Assembly (NCBI GenBank): GCA_964251665.1
Contig: CAXUKO010000010.1
Location: forward strand, 62,001-126,000
Length of the DNA: 64,000 bases
Direction of reading: 5' to 3'
DNA from: JBBQLG01 sp964251665
Lineage (GTDB): Bacteria > Bacteroidota > Bacteroidia > Cytophagales > Spirosomataceae
How positions within the stretch are numbered: position 1 is the first letter of the stretch; every line of letters starts with the position of its first letter. Below the pieces are notes generated by a model. It worked only from the letters and a program-made list of their open reading frames with translations, was not told the DNA's origin and did no database searches. This document shows, piece by piece, positions 7,716-16,949 of the stretch. Position numbers and translations under genes: made by a program.

Positions 7716-8636
7716 ATGGCTTCTTCCAAAACACCTCTTTATACAGCACTGGCGGCAAACCTCGGTATTGCCGCTACCAAATTCGTGGCGGCCAGCATTA
7801 CCGGTAGTTCGGCTATGATTTCCGAAGGAATTCACTCCCTGGTCGACACCCTGAATGAGCTATTGTTGTTGCTGGGCGTCAATCGGAGTCGGCGTCCGGC
7901 CGATGACAAACGACCCTTCGGATACGGCCGCGAACTTTATTTCTGGTCGTATGTGGTTGCTTTGCTGATTTTTGCTGTGGGTGGAGGGGTCTCATTTTAT
8001 GAGGGTGTGACCCATATCCAGCATCCTGAACCAATTAAAGACCCGTTCTGGAACTACATTGTATTGGGCGTAGCCTTCACGCTCGACGGGTATTCGCTCA
8101 TCACGGCCTGGCGGAGTTTCAATACCACACGTGGCAATGAATCCCTCTGGACATCCATAAAAGACAGTAAAGACGCGGCTACCTTTACGGTGCTGTTCGA
8201 GGACGCTTCGGACGTGCTGGGCCTGATTATAGCGTTTCTGGGCGTATTTCTCGGGCATCTGCTTAACAATCCCTATCTCGACGGTGCCGCATCTATCCTG
8301 ATTGGACTGCTGTTGGTTGGTGTAGCGGTGGTACTGGCAAATGAGAGCAAAAGCCTGCTCATGGGAGAAGGTGTAGACCCCGTTACCAGACGGCAACTGA
8401 TGGCCCTTACGGAAGCGGACCCGACTGTATTGAAAGCTGTGCGGATTGCCACGATTTACCTGGGACCGGAGGAGATTACAATGGTACAGGGCGTGGCCTT
8501 TCAGCCCGATTTAACCACCGATGCCATTAATCAGGCCATTGTACGTATTCATAAGTCGATCCAGCAGGACTTTCCCGCCGTTAAACATGCCTATATTCAG
8601 CCAGTCGCGTTGACGGAAACAAAGGAGGAAGCTTAA
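7716..8636 (+). CDS. Cation diffusion facilitator (CDF) family transporter, SLC30A9-like
   Basis: 306 residues from the ATG at 7716 (MASSKTPLYT). It has about six membrane segments and a C-terminal cytosolic domain, as in zinc/iron/manganese exporters that exchange metal for protons. Segment 2 carries the metal-site motif EGIHSLVDTLNE (HxxxD). In segment 5 the usual HxxxD is replaced by ExxxD in FEDASDVLGL, as in the ZnT9/SLC30A9-like branch, so metal preference may differ from classic zinc exporters. Divergent from the GNAT gene and followed 32 bases later by a lipoprotein gene. Confidence 0.85.
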   Translation: MASSKTPLYTALAANLGIAATKFVAASITGSSAMISEGIHSLVDTLNELLLLLGVNRSRRPADDKRPFGYGRELYFWSYVVALLIFAVGGGVSFYEGVTHIQHPEPIKDPFWNYIVLGVAFTLDGYSLITAWRSFNTTRGNESLWTSIKDSKDAATFTVLFEDASDVLGLIIAFLGVFLGHLLNNPYLDGAASILIGLLLVGVAVVLANESKSLLMGEGVDPVTRRQLMALTEADPTVLKAVRIATIYLGPEEITMVQGVAFQPDLTTDAINQAIVRIHKSIQQDFPAVKHAYIQPVALTETKEEA

Positions 8637-8668
8637 CGATTCTGTTACCCACTATAAACCACTATACA

Positions 8669-9166
8669 ATGCATCATTTACAGAAAAACACCTTACTGAT
8701 TGGGTTTATTATCAGCGGGGTAGTCAGTGGCTGCGGCTTAGCGGGTCAATCGCGGAGGGCCGACGAGGCAGCGGCCGCCCGGCTCGATTCCATTGCCAAC
8801 GCCGAAGCTCTGGAGCCGGATACCGTCTGTTTTCGACAGGTGACCGGACGCGATACTACTATGCTGCGCCTGACCATGAAAGGGCAGGCTGTGGCGGGTA
8901 CGCTTACGCTGCATCCCTACGAGAAGGACCGGGCAACGGGCACACTCAGTGGTATTCGTACCGGCAATCAGATCACAGCCGAGTGGCAGCGCTCGGGCGA
9001 AGGCGTTACCCAGCAGCATGAGCTAACCTTTGTAATGACCAATGATACCGTGCGCTGGCGCGAGGGCGAACGCGTGGAACAGGCTGGTAAGTGGGTGCTG
9101 AAAACACCAAACCAGGGATTTCAGTACGTAGTAACAAAAATTGACTGTCCAGGCGTGGCCCAATAG
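8669..9166 (+). CDS. Lipoprotein of unknown function
   Basis: 165 residues with an SpII signal: hydrophobic ITLLIGF-type core and lipobox VSGC at about residues 19-22, so it is probably anchored to the inner or outer membrane. A helical AADEAAAARLDSIANAEAL region is followed by beta-rich sequence (VAGTLTLHPYEKDRATGTLSG) reminiscent of small calycin-like barrels, but no family is recognised. It follows the CDF gene closely and may share its transcript. Confidence 0.7.
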   Translation: MHHLQKNTLLIGFIISGVVSGCGLAGQSRRADEAAAARLDSIANAEALEPDTVCFRQVTGRDTTMLRLTMKGQAVAGTLTLHPYEKDRATGTLSGIRTGNQITAEWQRSGEGVTQQHELTFVMTNDTVRWREGERVEQAGKWVLKTPNQGFQYVVTKIDCPGVAQ

Positions 9167-9188
9167 GAGTAGGTTGCGCCTGGGCTGT

Positions 9189-9196
9189 TACTTTTG
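9189..9196 (+). promoter_or_regulatory. -7 box of the NIPSNAP gene
   Basis: TACTTTTG matches TAnnTTTG and ends 29 bases before the ATG at 9226. No -33 TTG at proper spacing is seen. Confidence 0.35.
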
Positions 9197-9225
9197 CGGA
9201 TGTACATCTATTCTTACGTCTTACT

Positions 9226-10011
9226 ATGTTAATTGCTCACAAAACAGAAAAACGGCTTGCCTTGTGTCTGCTCTTCATGCGTCTTGCCTTCACGCTTCAG
9301 GCATTCGGCTTCGCACCGAAACACGAATTCTACCAGCTGAAGGTGTACCACCTGGCTGATAACAGCCAGAAAGAACGCCTGGAAACCTACCTTCAACAAG
9401 CGTATCTGCCCGCTTTGCACCGCGCTGGTATCAGTAAAGTTGGCGTTTTTAAACCCGCCGAAGGCGATTCGCTGGTGTATGTACTTATTCCATTCAAGTC
9501 AGCGGACCAGTTTTTGTCGCTGTCCGAAACCTTGGGCAAAGACAAGCAATATGCATCGTCGGCGCAGTCCTACACGGATGCGGAATACAACAGCCCGGTT
9601 TACAAACGCTTTGATTCGATTTTGATGGAATCTTTCGATGGTATGCCGTCGCTTGTAGCCCCAAAACTGACGTCGGCACCAGCCGAGCGTATCTATGAAC
9701 TGCGTAACTACGAAGCCGCTACCGAGAAATTGCACGAGAACAAGATTCGTCAGTTCAACAACGGCGAGCTGGATATTTTCAAGCGTCTGGGATTCAACAC
9801 GGTATTTTGCGGTCAGGTGAAAGCCGGAGCCAAATTACCCTGCATGATGTATATGACCTCGTTTGAGAACAAGGCCGCCCGCGACGAACACTGGAAGAGT
9901 TTCGGCGCCGATCCGGCCTGGAAATCCCTGAATTCGCTGCCAGAATATGCCCACAACTTCCTCCGGGCTGACATCTACCTGTTGCACCCAACGGCCTATT
10001 CGGAGATTTAA
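9226..10011 (+). CDS. Secreted NIPSNAP family protein
   Basis: 261 residues with a hydrophobic N-terminal segment (LALCLLFMRLAFTLQAFGFA) serving as a signal peptide. Two ferredoxin-like NIPSNAP domains follow: the first begins EFYQLKVYHL (about residue 34) and the second RIYELRNYEAATEKLHEN (about residue 155). The second matches the family core YELRxY best. Bacterial NIPSNAP proteins have no settled biochemical role. It has its own promoter-like box and a strong terminator, so it is monocistronic. Confidence 0.8.
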   Translation: MLIAHKTEKRLALCLLFMRLAFTLQAFGFAPKHEFYQLKVYHLADNSQKERLETYLQQAYLPALHRAGISKVGVFKPAEGDSLVYVLIPFKSADQFLSLSETLGKDKQYASSAQSYTDAEYNSPVYKRFDSILMESFDGMPSLVAPKLTSAPAERIYELRNYEAATEKLHENKIRQFNNGELDIFKRLGFNTVFCGQVKAGAKLPCMMYMTSFENKAARDEHWKSFGADPAWKSLNSLPEYAHNFLRADIYLLHPTAYSEI

Positions 10012-10025
10012 CGAAATGGCTTCAT

Positions 10026-10066
10026 AAAAAAGCGGCTACCTGCACTAATCAGGTAGCCGCTTTTTT
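10026..10066 (+). terminator. Rho-independent terminator after the NIPSNAP gene
   Basis: A 17-bp perfect stem (AAAAAAGCGGCTACCTG and its complement) with a 7-nt loop and a T6 run. It begins 15 bases after the stop codon. Confidence 0.9.
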
Positions 10067-10209
10067 ATGGAAACGACAAAAGAAAATTTTGCATTATGGC
10101 AGTCGGCAAGGTTTTGTTTTGATTTATCGGAATACCAACGAATAAAATAGCTTATTTTGAGTAATTAATAACCCGTTACACCAACTGGTGGACGTATCCC
10201 GGCATAGCT

Positions 10210-12336
10210 ATGAAACAGTTTTTCCTTTACTGCCTGTTACTGGGCCTGGTCTTGTGTATAGACAGCCCGGTTCGGGCTCAGCCATTCACCCTGGAGTCGG
10301 TAAAAAGTTACCCGTTCCCGAATGAGTTGGTCAGTTCAGCCCAGGGCTCACGTATTGCCTGGGTGTTTAATGAACAGGGAAAGCGCAACGTTTATGTGGC
10401 GGAGGGACCTGCCTTTACGCCCCGGAAAATCACGAACTACACCGACGACGATGGGCAGGAAATCAGCAGCCTGTCGGTGTCGGACGATGGAAAATGGGTC
10501 GTTTATGTGCGCGGTGGCGATCACGGATCGAACTGGGATGATGAGTTGCCAGTGAACACCCTGTCATCGCCCGTGCCGCCGAAGGTGCAGGTATGGAGTG
10601 TACCGTTTGCCGGTGGCGAAGCTAAACCGCTAATTGAGGGCGACGGACCCGCCATATCACCTAAAAGTGACCGGGTGGCGTTTGTTAAAGCCGGTCAGGT
10701 ATGGGTAGCGCCTATTGATGGCTCGTCGGTAGCTAAAGCGCTGTTCACCGCGCGGGGGACAAACGGGTCGCTCGAGTGGTCGCCGGATGGGTCGAAACTG
10801 GCCTTTGTCTGTAACCGAACCGACCATTCATTTGTCGGCGTTTTTAATGGTCCCGAAACGCCCATTACCTGGATTGCCCCCTCGTTTTGGCATGATCGGT
10901 CACCCCGCTGGTCACCCGACGGCAAGAAGCTCGTGTTTGTGCGCACCTCCGGTTCGGGTGGCGCTCCGGATTCGCTTCTGGTTCGCAAGCACCAACCCTG
11001 GGCTATTTGGACGGCCGATGTAGCCACGGGTACTGCCTCGCCCATCTGGACAGCACCCAAAACGCTGGCGGGGTCGATTCCTACGACGCATGGCGGGTTT
11101 AATCTGCATTGGGCGGCTGGCGATCGGATTGTATTTCTGTCGTATCAGGATAAATGGCCGCATCTGTATTCCATGCCTGCCACTGGTGGAACGCCCCTGC
11201 TGTTAACACCCGGCTCGTTTATGGCCGAACATATATCGCTCAGCCCCGATCGCAAGTGGCTGGTTTGCAGCGGCAACACGGGCCCCGATAAGCTGGATAT
11301 TGACCGCCGACATGTCGTTCGCGTACCCGTCGACAAAGTGGCTATGGAAGTACTGACACCGGGTACCGGTCTCGAATGGACCCCTGTAGTAACAGGCGAT
11401 GGTTCTACCGTTGCCATGATCAGCGCAACGGCGCAACGTCCTCCGCTCCCTACGGTCATGGCCTTCACCAAAGGCACGCCAAAGGTGCTGGGTCAGGAGT
11501 TGGTTCCCGCTCAATTTCCAATGAATCAACTGATAACCCCGAAGCAGGTTACGTTTAAAGCACCGGACGGTATGATAGTGCATGGGCAGCTTTTTGAAAC
11601 CGCTGGTGGCTCTTCTAAAAAGCCCTCTATTATTTACGTTCACGGTGGGCCACCGCGTCAGATGCTGCTGGGCTGGAATTATTCGGACTATTATGCCAAT
11701 TCATACGCTCTGAATCAGTATTTAGCTAATCTGGGTTTTGTAGTCCTGTCGGTGAACTACCGGTTGGGGATTGGCTACGGTTATGATTTTCACCAGCCCG
11801 CAGCGGGAGGAGCCGATGGTGCCTCTGAATACCAGGACGTAAAAGCGGCTGCCGTCTGGTTGGCAGAGCAGCCGCAGGTTCAGGCTGGTAGTATTGGTAT
11901 TTATGGAGGGTCGTACGGTGGCTACCTGACTGCCCTCGCACTGGCACGCGACTCGAAACTGTTTGCGGCTGGTGTCGATATTCACGGCGTACACGACTGG
12001 TCGACACAGAGTCGGGCTATGGCCAGCGCATCAAATCGGTTCGAAGAAACCCCCAATGCGGATTTGGCGTCGAAAGTAACGTGGGAGTCGTCGCCGGTAT
12101 CGTCGATTAAAACCTGGACTTCGCCGGTGCTGATTATTCATGGCGACGATGACCGGAACGTACGGTTCAGTCAAAGCACCGACCTGGTTCGGCGACTGGA
12201 AGCGCAGGGCGTAGCCATGGAAACCCTCGTGATTGTGGATGATACGCACCATTGGATGAAGCACACGAACGCCCTGAAAATGGGTAATGCGACGGGGGAG
12301 TATTTCAAGCGAAAATTACTAAAACCGCGTCAGTAA
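10210..12336 (+). CDS. S9 family serine peptidase (prolyl oligopeptidase/DPP-IV class)
   Basis: 708 residues, secreted (signal peptide MKQFFLYCLLLGLVLCIDSP...RAQ). Residues about 30-420 form a beta-propeller with PD40-type blades (SPDGSKLAFVCN, SPDGKKLVFVRT, SPDRKWLVCSG). The C-terminal alpha/beta-hydrolase has Ser568 in GGSYGGYLTAL, Asp648 in HGDDDRNVRF and His680/681 in DDTHHWM. It should cleave short proline- or alanine-containing peptides in the periplasm. Length is normal. It is a single gene, facing a small lipoprotein gene on the other strand. Confidence 0.9.
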   Translation: MKQFFLYCLLLGLVLCIDSPVRAQPFTLESVKSYPFPNELVSSAQGSRIAWVFNEQGKRNVYVAEGPAFTPRKITNYTDDDGQEISSLSVSDDGKWVVYVRGGDHGSNWDDELPVNTLSSPVPPKVQVWSVPFAGGEAKPLIEGDGPAISPKSDRVAFVKAGQVWVAPIDGSSVAKALFTARGTNGSLEWSPDGSKLAFVCNRTDHSFVGVFNGPETPITWIAPSFWHDRSPRWSPDGKKLVFVRTSGSGGAPDSLLVRKHQPWAIWTADVATGTASPIWTAPKTLAGSIPTTHGGFNLHWAAGDRIVFLSYQDKWPHLYSMPATGGTPLLLTPGSFMAEHISLSPDRKWLVCSGNTGPDKLDIDRRHVVRVPVDKVAMEVLTPGTGLEWTPVVTGDGSTVAMISATAQRPPLPTVMAFTKGTPKVLGQELVPAQFPMNQLITPKQVTFKAPDGMIVHGQLFETAGGSSKKPSIIYVHGGPPRQMLLGWNYSDYYANSYALNQYLANLGFVVLSVNYRLGIGYGYDFHQPAAGGADGASEYQDVKAAAVWLAEQPQVQAGSIGIYGGSYGGYLTALALARDSKLFAAGVDIHGVHDWSTQSRAMASASNRFEETPNADLASKVTWESSPVSSIKTWTSPVLIIHGDDDRNVRFSQSTDLVRRLEAQGVAMETLVIVDDTHHWMKHTNALKMGNATGEYFKRKLLKPRQ

Positions 12337-12345
12337 GTACATAAA

Positions 12346-12387
12346 CCGGTTGGCCGCAGTGGCTCATGCGCAGAAATGGCCAACCGG
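12346..12387. terminator. Hairpin between convergent genes
   Basis: CCGGTTGGCC and GGCCAACCGG form a 10-bp stem with a 22-nt loop. It lies between the ends of the S9 peptidase and the lipoprotein gene. There is no T run, so termination is only likely. Confidence 0.4.
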
Positions 12388-12392
12388 ACTGG

Positions 12393-12824
12393 TTATCTCT
12401 GTCGGACAAAATAGAGGTTCAAATTCTGGACAAAGTGCGGAGTAAGTACCATCGAGTCACCCCGGATACGGAGACCCTGCGCTTCGCCGGGTACCTCCTT
12501 TAGGGTGGCAATGAATCGCATCTCCAGTCCATTACTGATGGAATCGATCCGGTAGTATTTCACGCTCCTGTAGTAACTGGTTGCCGACCCCGATGATGTT
12601 ACCCCGCCATCGGGTGTGAAGGTCAGCGTTTGGATGGGTACGGCGGATATTGGTGTTACAACAAATGTGCTGTCTGTTCCTGCCGATCGCCGGTAGAGCC
12701 GCCACGTACCGGCCACCCGCGCATCACCGATGCCCAGCGGCACTTCTTTCTCTTTACAGCCGAAGCAGGCCAAGATCAGAAGAATCAATAAACTAAAATA
12801 ACGCTGCGGGTGAAACTGTATCAT
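12393..12824 (-). CDS. Small lipoprotein, lipocalin-like beta-rich
   Basis: 143 residues with an SpII signal: hydrophobic FSLLILLILA followed by lipobox CFGC, lipidated Cys at about residue 23. The mature part starts with VAGTWRLYRRSAGT and TLTFTPDGGVTSSG, the order seen in the Bacteroidota lipocalin-like lipoprotein families (strand GxW first, then F-x-x-D-G). A ligand-binding calycin barrel is possible but unproven. It is convergent with the S9 peptidase gene. Confidence 0.65.
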   Translation of the reverse strand: MIQFHPQRYFSLLILLILACFGCKEKEVPLGIGDARVAGTWRLYRRSAGTDSTFVVTPISAVPIQTLTFTPDGGVTSSGSATSYYRSVKYYRIDSISNGLEMRFIATLKEVPGEAQGLRIRGDSMVLTPHFVQNLNLYFVRQR

Positions 12825-12983
12825 ACGGAAAGGTTACGGATGGGCTAAATGATGCCCAGCAATTTGGAAACGATTAATCAGTAATTGTCGTATGGGATGA
12901 ACACACAACAGGCACTGTAGTTTCCAGAGAAGCGGCTTTTGGTGCAACCGTTCCGGCCGGACAGCCATACAATCTTCTACTTT

Positions 12984-13850
12984 ATGTTAGAACTGATGAC
13001 CCTGACGGTATTTATTGGGTACCTGGTATACCTTCGCTACTACGCTGACCAGCGCACACAGGCCGAAAAAGAGGCCGATCAGATGCGCGAAGGCATCGAC
13101 CTGTACGAAACGCGCCGGTTTGTGGAGGCTCTGGCTTATTTCACCCGGCTAATCGACGAACAATCCCGGTCGGGGGTCGCTTTTCTCTACCGTGCCCGCT
13201 GTTACCGTGCCCTCAATGATCCACAGGCAGCTATGGCCGATCTGGAACGGGGCAAAAGCTACAACGATACCATCGCCGATCTGCATTTGGAAACCGGGCA
13301 GATTCATGTGGAACAGGGGAATTATCAGGCCGCTTTTCTCGACTTCGACAAAGCTATTTTCTACTCGCATGGCGAAGCCGCCGAACCCTACCGTTGGCGG
13401 GGACTGGCCCGCCAGCACCTGAATCAACCCGGCGAAGCGGAGCAGGATCTGGCGAAAGCGACCACGATTGCGCAAACACCCCGCCCTGTGCTGACAGCGA
13501 GCCAACCCGGTCGCAAGGCATTCGTCGATCGCCTGCTGGTACGCAATGCCCTGCTCACGGTGCTGATGAGCTTAGTGTTACTGTTCGTCATTAAACACAG
13601 CCCGGTCATTCACTGGCCCTATCTGGTTGCGGCTGCATCGGCGGCTGGCATCGGCTTTCTCGAACCGCGCCGAGGCTGGTCGCTGGCCTTGTTGCAGGTA
13701 GTGGTGCTCTGGCTCGGCTATCATTTTCTGGCCGATCCCACCGAGTCAGGGCCGCAACGGGAAGTCGAAGCGTTTGGCTTGTACGGCTCTATGGGCCTGA
13801 CCTTTATTGGTAGTTTTGTAGGTAGTATGCTTCAGCGGGCAATGGCGTAA
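12984..13850 (+). CDS. Membrane-anchored tetratricopeptide-repeat protein
   Basis: 288 residues from the ATG at 12984 (MLELMTLTVFIGYL). A single N-terminal membrane helix (about 4-20) is followed by roughly three TPR units: EGIDLYETRRFVEALAYFTR, VAFLYRARCYRALNDPQAAM, and a unit ending NYQAAFLDFDKAI. At least two more membrane helices lie at the C-terminus (LLTVLMSLVLLFVI, and GLTFIGSFVGSML at the end). The TPRs probably face the cytoplasm or periplasm as a protein-docking surface. No partner is evident, and it stands alone before an SDR gene. Confidence 0.75.
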   Translation: MLELMTLTVFIGYLVYLRYYADQRTQAEKEADQMREGIDLYETRRFVEALAYFTRLIDEQSRSGVAFLYRARCYRALNDPQAAMADLERGKSYNDTIADLHLETGQIHVEQGNYQAAFLDFDKAIFYSHGEAAEPYRWRGLARQHLNQPGEAEQDLAKATTIAQTPRPVLTASQPGRKAFVDRLLVRNALLTVLMSLVLLFVIKHSPVIHWPYLVAAASAAGIGFLEPRRGWSLALLQVVVLWLGYHFLADPTESGPQREVEAFGLYGSMGLTFIGSFVGSMLQRAMA

Positions 13851-13913
13851 AAAGGTACCGGGATGGCTTATGGATATACTATCATACTAACAACCAACTA
13901 ATCATAGCAATAG

Positions 13914-14708
13914 ATGAATCTGCAACTCAACAATAAAACAGCACTGGTAACCGGCTCTACGGCCGGTATTGGTTTTGCCATTGCCCGGAAATTACTGGAA
14001 GAAGGAGCCAGCGTCATCATTACCGGCCGCACGGATGCCCGGATTCAGACGGCCATCGGTCAGTTGAAAACCGACTTGCCTAACGCCGATGTGCGGGGTA
14101 TTGCCGTTGATTTTGCTCAGAAAGGAGCCGTTGATGCATTACTAAACCAATTACCAACGGTTGATATTCTGGTGAACAACGTGGGTATTTTCGAGCCAAA
14201 ATCGTTTGCCGACATTCCTGACGAAGACTGGTTTCGGTTCTTCGAGGTGAACGTGATGAGCGGTATCCGGCTGGCGCGGCAGTATTTTCCGGCGATGCTG
14301 ACAAAAGATTGGGGACGAATTCTGTTCATTTCCAGTGAATCGGCGCTCCAGATTCCCGAAGAGATGATTCACTATGGCATGACCAAAACCGCCCAGCTTG
14401 CCGTAGCGCGTGGCCTGGCCGAACTTACCAAAGGCACCTCCGTAACGGTGAATGCCGTGCTGCCCGGCCCGACAGCTTCGGAAGGGGTTCAGGAGTTTGT
14501 GAGCGGTATGGCTACCCATCAGAATAAGGAACGGGAGCAGGTCGAAAAAGAGTTTTTTCAGACTGCCCGCCCCACCTCGCTGCTTCAACGGTTTGCTACG
14601 CCGGAAGAAGTCGCCAACATGGTTGTTTATCTGGCCAGTCCGCTGGCTTCGGCTACCAACGGAGCTGCCGTTCGGGTGGATGGGGGCGTGGTGAAAGCGA
14701 TTATGTAG
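13914..14708 (+). CDS. Short-chain dehydrogenase/reductase (SDR)
   Basis: 264 residues, classical SDR. The cofactor motif TGSTAGIG is at residues 14-21 and NNVGIF at about 88-93. The catalytic serine and YxxxK are in FISSESALQIPEEMIHYGMTK, and the C-terminal IRVDGG-like segment reads VRVDGGVV. The Arg after the second strand (TGRTDARI) favours NADP(H). It oxidises or reduces an alcohol/ketone of unknown identity. It follows the TPR gene by 63 bases, not obviously as an operon. Confidence 0.85.
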   Translation: MNLQLNNKTALVTGSTAGIGFAIARKLLEEGASVIITGRTDARIQTAIGQLKTDLPNADVRGIAVDFAQKGAVDALLNQLPTVDILVNNVGIFEPKSFADIPDEDWFRFFEVNVMSGIRLARQYFPAMLTKDWGRILFISSESALQIPEEMIHYGMTKTAQLAVARGLAELTKGTSVTVNAVLPGPTASEGVQEFVSGMATHQNKEREQVEKEFFQTARPTSLLQRFATPEEVANMVVYLASPLASATNGAAVRVDGGVVKAIM

Positions 14709-14793
14709 AAGGCCCGTAGTAAGCAGTAGATAGCGTCAAATTGGCTACTATTGCAGGTTAACCAACTATCTTCTCAATTTAAACTATTGTTTC

Positions 14794-16575
14794 ATGCGCA
14801 CTTGGCTACTTCTCCTGCTGGTCATTGGCTCCCGGTTTGCCATCGGTCAGACACCGCCTGCTTCAGGTTCCGGCTTTCAGTCAATGGTAAATGCCTATTA
14901 CGAAGACTACCTGAAACTGAACCCGACGACGGCTTCCAGCCGGGGTGATTACCGGTACAACGATCAGCTCGAAAACTCACTCAGCCAACCGTACCGCGAC
15001 CAGATGAAGGCCCTGAGTACCCGTTATCTGGCTCAGCTGAAAACCTTTAACGAGAAGCAGCTGGCGGAGCGTGATAAGCTGAGTTACCAGATTTTTCGCT
15101 ACGATCTGGAAAGAGGCCTGGAAGGTATGCAGTTTACGACCTACCTGACCCCAATGAACCAGATGGGCGATTTTCGCCTGTCGTTTTCGCAGATGGGTTC
15201 GGGTAGCAGCATCCATCCATTTAAGTCGGTAAACGATTACGATGATTTTCTGAAACGGGTAAATGGCTTTGTCGCGCAAACCGATACGGCCATTGCCAAT
15301 ATGCGGAAAGGATTGGCCCAGAATCAGGTGCAACCCCGGACGGTGATCAACAAAGTGATCCCGCAGTTGAAGGCTATGCTCGTTGATGACGTGACGAAAA
15401 GCCTCTTTTACACGCCGGTAAAGAACATGCCCGCCAGCTTCTCCGCTGACGATAAGCAGCGACTGACCACTGCGTACACAACTGCTATCACCCAGCAGAT
15501 CATTCCGGCCTATAACCGCCTGTACACCTTCATCCAGAACGATTACCTGCCGCATTGCCGCGAAACGGTAGCCATCGAAGCCACGCCGAACGGAAAAGCC
15601 CAGTACGCTTACCTGGTTAAATCGTGGACAACGACCGATATGACACCGGATGAAGTGCATGCCCTTGGTCTGAGCGAAGTGAAGCGAATTCGGCAGGAAA
15701 TGGAGAATGTGAAGCAGCAGGTAGGTTTCAAAGGTGATCTGAAAGCCTTTTTTGAGTACGTGTTTACCGACCCGAAATTCTTCCCTTACAAAACGGACGA
15801 AGAGGTGGTGAAGGGTTTTCAGACAGTCTACGAGACCATGAAGCCGCAGTTACCGACTCAGTTTAACATGGTTCCCAAAACGGCGTTCGAGATTCGTCCG
15901 ATTGAGAAGTACCGGGCGGCTACGTCAGCGGCTCACTACATGGGCGGTACGCCGGACGGCTCTTGTCCCGGCGTCTTTTACTTTCCCGTGCTGGATGCGA
16001 CCAAGTACAGTTACTGGCGCATGGAGGACCTGTTTCTGCACGAAGCCATACCCGGCCACCATTACCAGATTTCGCTGCAAACCGAGAATGAAGCCGTTCC
16101 GAACTTTCAGAAAATAGGTCGCTACGGTGCTTACGTGGAAGGGTGGGGGCTATACGCCGAAAGTCTCGGTACGGCACTGGGTTTGTATAAAGACCCGTTT
16201 CAGGCGTTGGGTCGTTACCAGGGCGAAATGCACCGGGCGATCCGACTGGTTGTCGATTCGGGTATGCACCACAAAGGCTGGACGCGTGAGCAGGCCATCC
16301 AGTACAGCCTGGATAATGAACCCACCACTGAGGCCACGGCGATTCAGGAAGTGGAGCGGTACATTGCCATGCCGGGACAGGCGTTGTCCTACAAAGTTGG
16401 CGAGCTGAAGATCATGGAGATCCGGCGCAAGGCGGAAAAAGCATTAGGCAGTCGGTTCGACGTGCGGGCCTTCCACGATCAGGTGTTAAAGGATGGCGCA
16501 ATGCCCCTGGCCATTTTTGAGGCTAAGCTGGACACCTGGATCAAAAATCAGTTAGCTCAGCCCAAGAAAAGCTAG
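14794..16575 (+). CDS. Secreted DUF885 family zinc-peptidase-like protein
   Basis: 593 residues with a signal peptide (MRTWLLLLLVIGSRFAIGQ). The DUF885 hallmark HEAIPGHH lies at residues 416-423, an HExxxH-type site with an extra histidine, and a Glu downstream in GWGLYAESLG could complete a gluzincin zinc site. The family is related to M32-type carboxypeptidases and is thought to be peptidases, although few members are characterised. The length is typical. It likely acts in the periplasm on peptides, as does the S9 peptidase 2.5 kb away. Confidence 0.85.
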   Translation: MRTWLLLLLVIGSRFAIGQTPPASGSGFQSMVNAYYEDYLKLNPTTASSRGDYRYNDQLENSLSQPYRDQMKALSTRYLAQLKTFNEKQLAERDKLSYQIFRYDLERGLEGMQFTTYLTPMNQMGDFRLSFSQMGSGSSIHPFKSVNDYDDFLKRVNGFVAQTDTAIANMRKGLAQNQVQPRTVINKVIPQLKAMLVDDVTKSLFYTPVKNMPASFSADDKQRLTTAYTTAITQQIIPAYNRLYTFIQNDYLPHCRETVAIEATPNGKAQYAYLVKSWTTTDMTPDEVHALGLSEVKRIRQEMENVKQQVGFKGDLKAFFEYVFTDPKFFPYKTDEEVVKGFQTVYETMKPQLPTQFNMVPKTAFEIRPIEKYRAATSAAHYMGGTPDGSCPGVFYFPVLDATKYSYWRMEDLFLHEAIPGHHYQISLQTENEAVPNFQKIGRYGAYVEGWGLYAESLGTALGLYKDPFQALGRYQGEMHRAIRLVVDSGMHHKGWTREQAIQYSLDNEPTTEATAIQEVERYIAMPGQALSYKVGELKIMEIRRKAEKALGSRFDVRAFHDQVLKDGAMPLAIFEAKLDTWIKNQLAQPKKS

Positions 16576-16598
16576 GATAAGATGGGAGTAGCTTCCGG

Positions 16599-16635
16599 CG
16601 AAACGGCAATCCTATGGGGTTGCCGTTTCGTGTTT
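16599..16635 (+). terminator. Terminator hairpin after the DUF885 gene
   Basis: CGAAACGGCAA and TTGCCGTTTCG make an 11-bp stem with a 10-nt loop. A short T stretch (TGTTT) follows, 24 bases after the stop codon. Confidence 0.65.
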
Positions 16636-16845
16636 ACGGACACTGTCTCTTTTAGTTAACTTAAGCGGAGTAGCCAGAATGAGCGGCCCGTGTTTTATAA
16701 CCTATCCATGATTTATTTGGCCGTTTGTAAATTAATTGAAATAAAAATCGGTATAAACGGCTGATGGTTCATGAAAGAGCAGGAAAATATGCTCTGACAT
16801 GTAAATTTAAGGCGTGAGTATACCTGAAATCGTATTGAACTTTTC

Positions 16846-16853
16846 TAAGTTTG
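16846..16853 (+). promoter_or_regulatory. -7 box of the first sortilin-like gene
   Basis: TAAGTTTG matches TAnnTTTG. A leader of about 90 nt would precede the ATG at 16950. Confidence 0.4.
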
Positions 16854-16949
16854 TCTTTGGAATAGGGGAGTAGCCCCTGCCTGGTATGGTACGTCGTTCT
16901 GTTTTAGACACCAGTGCCAGGGGAATACCTGCTATTTAAAGATAATCCC

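Larger units (their letters stand above)
16576..16949. other. Intergenic stretch without a gene
   Basis: 374 bases holding the terminator of the upstream gene, an A+T-rich tract, and a TAAGTTTG -7 box at 16846-16853 that probably serves the sortilin-like gene. I see no RNA gene or small ORF worth calling. Confidence 0.6.
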
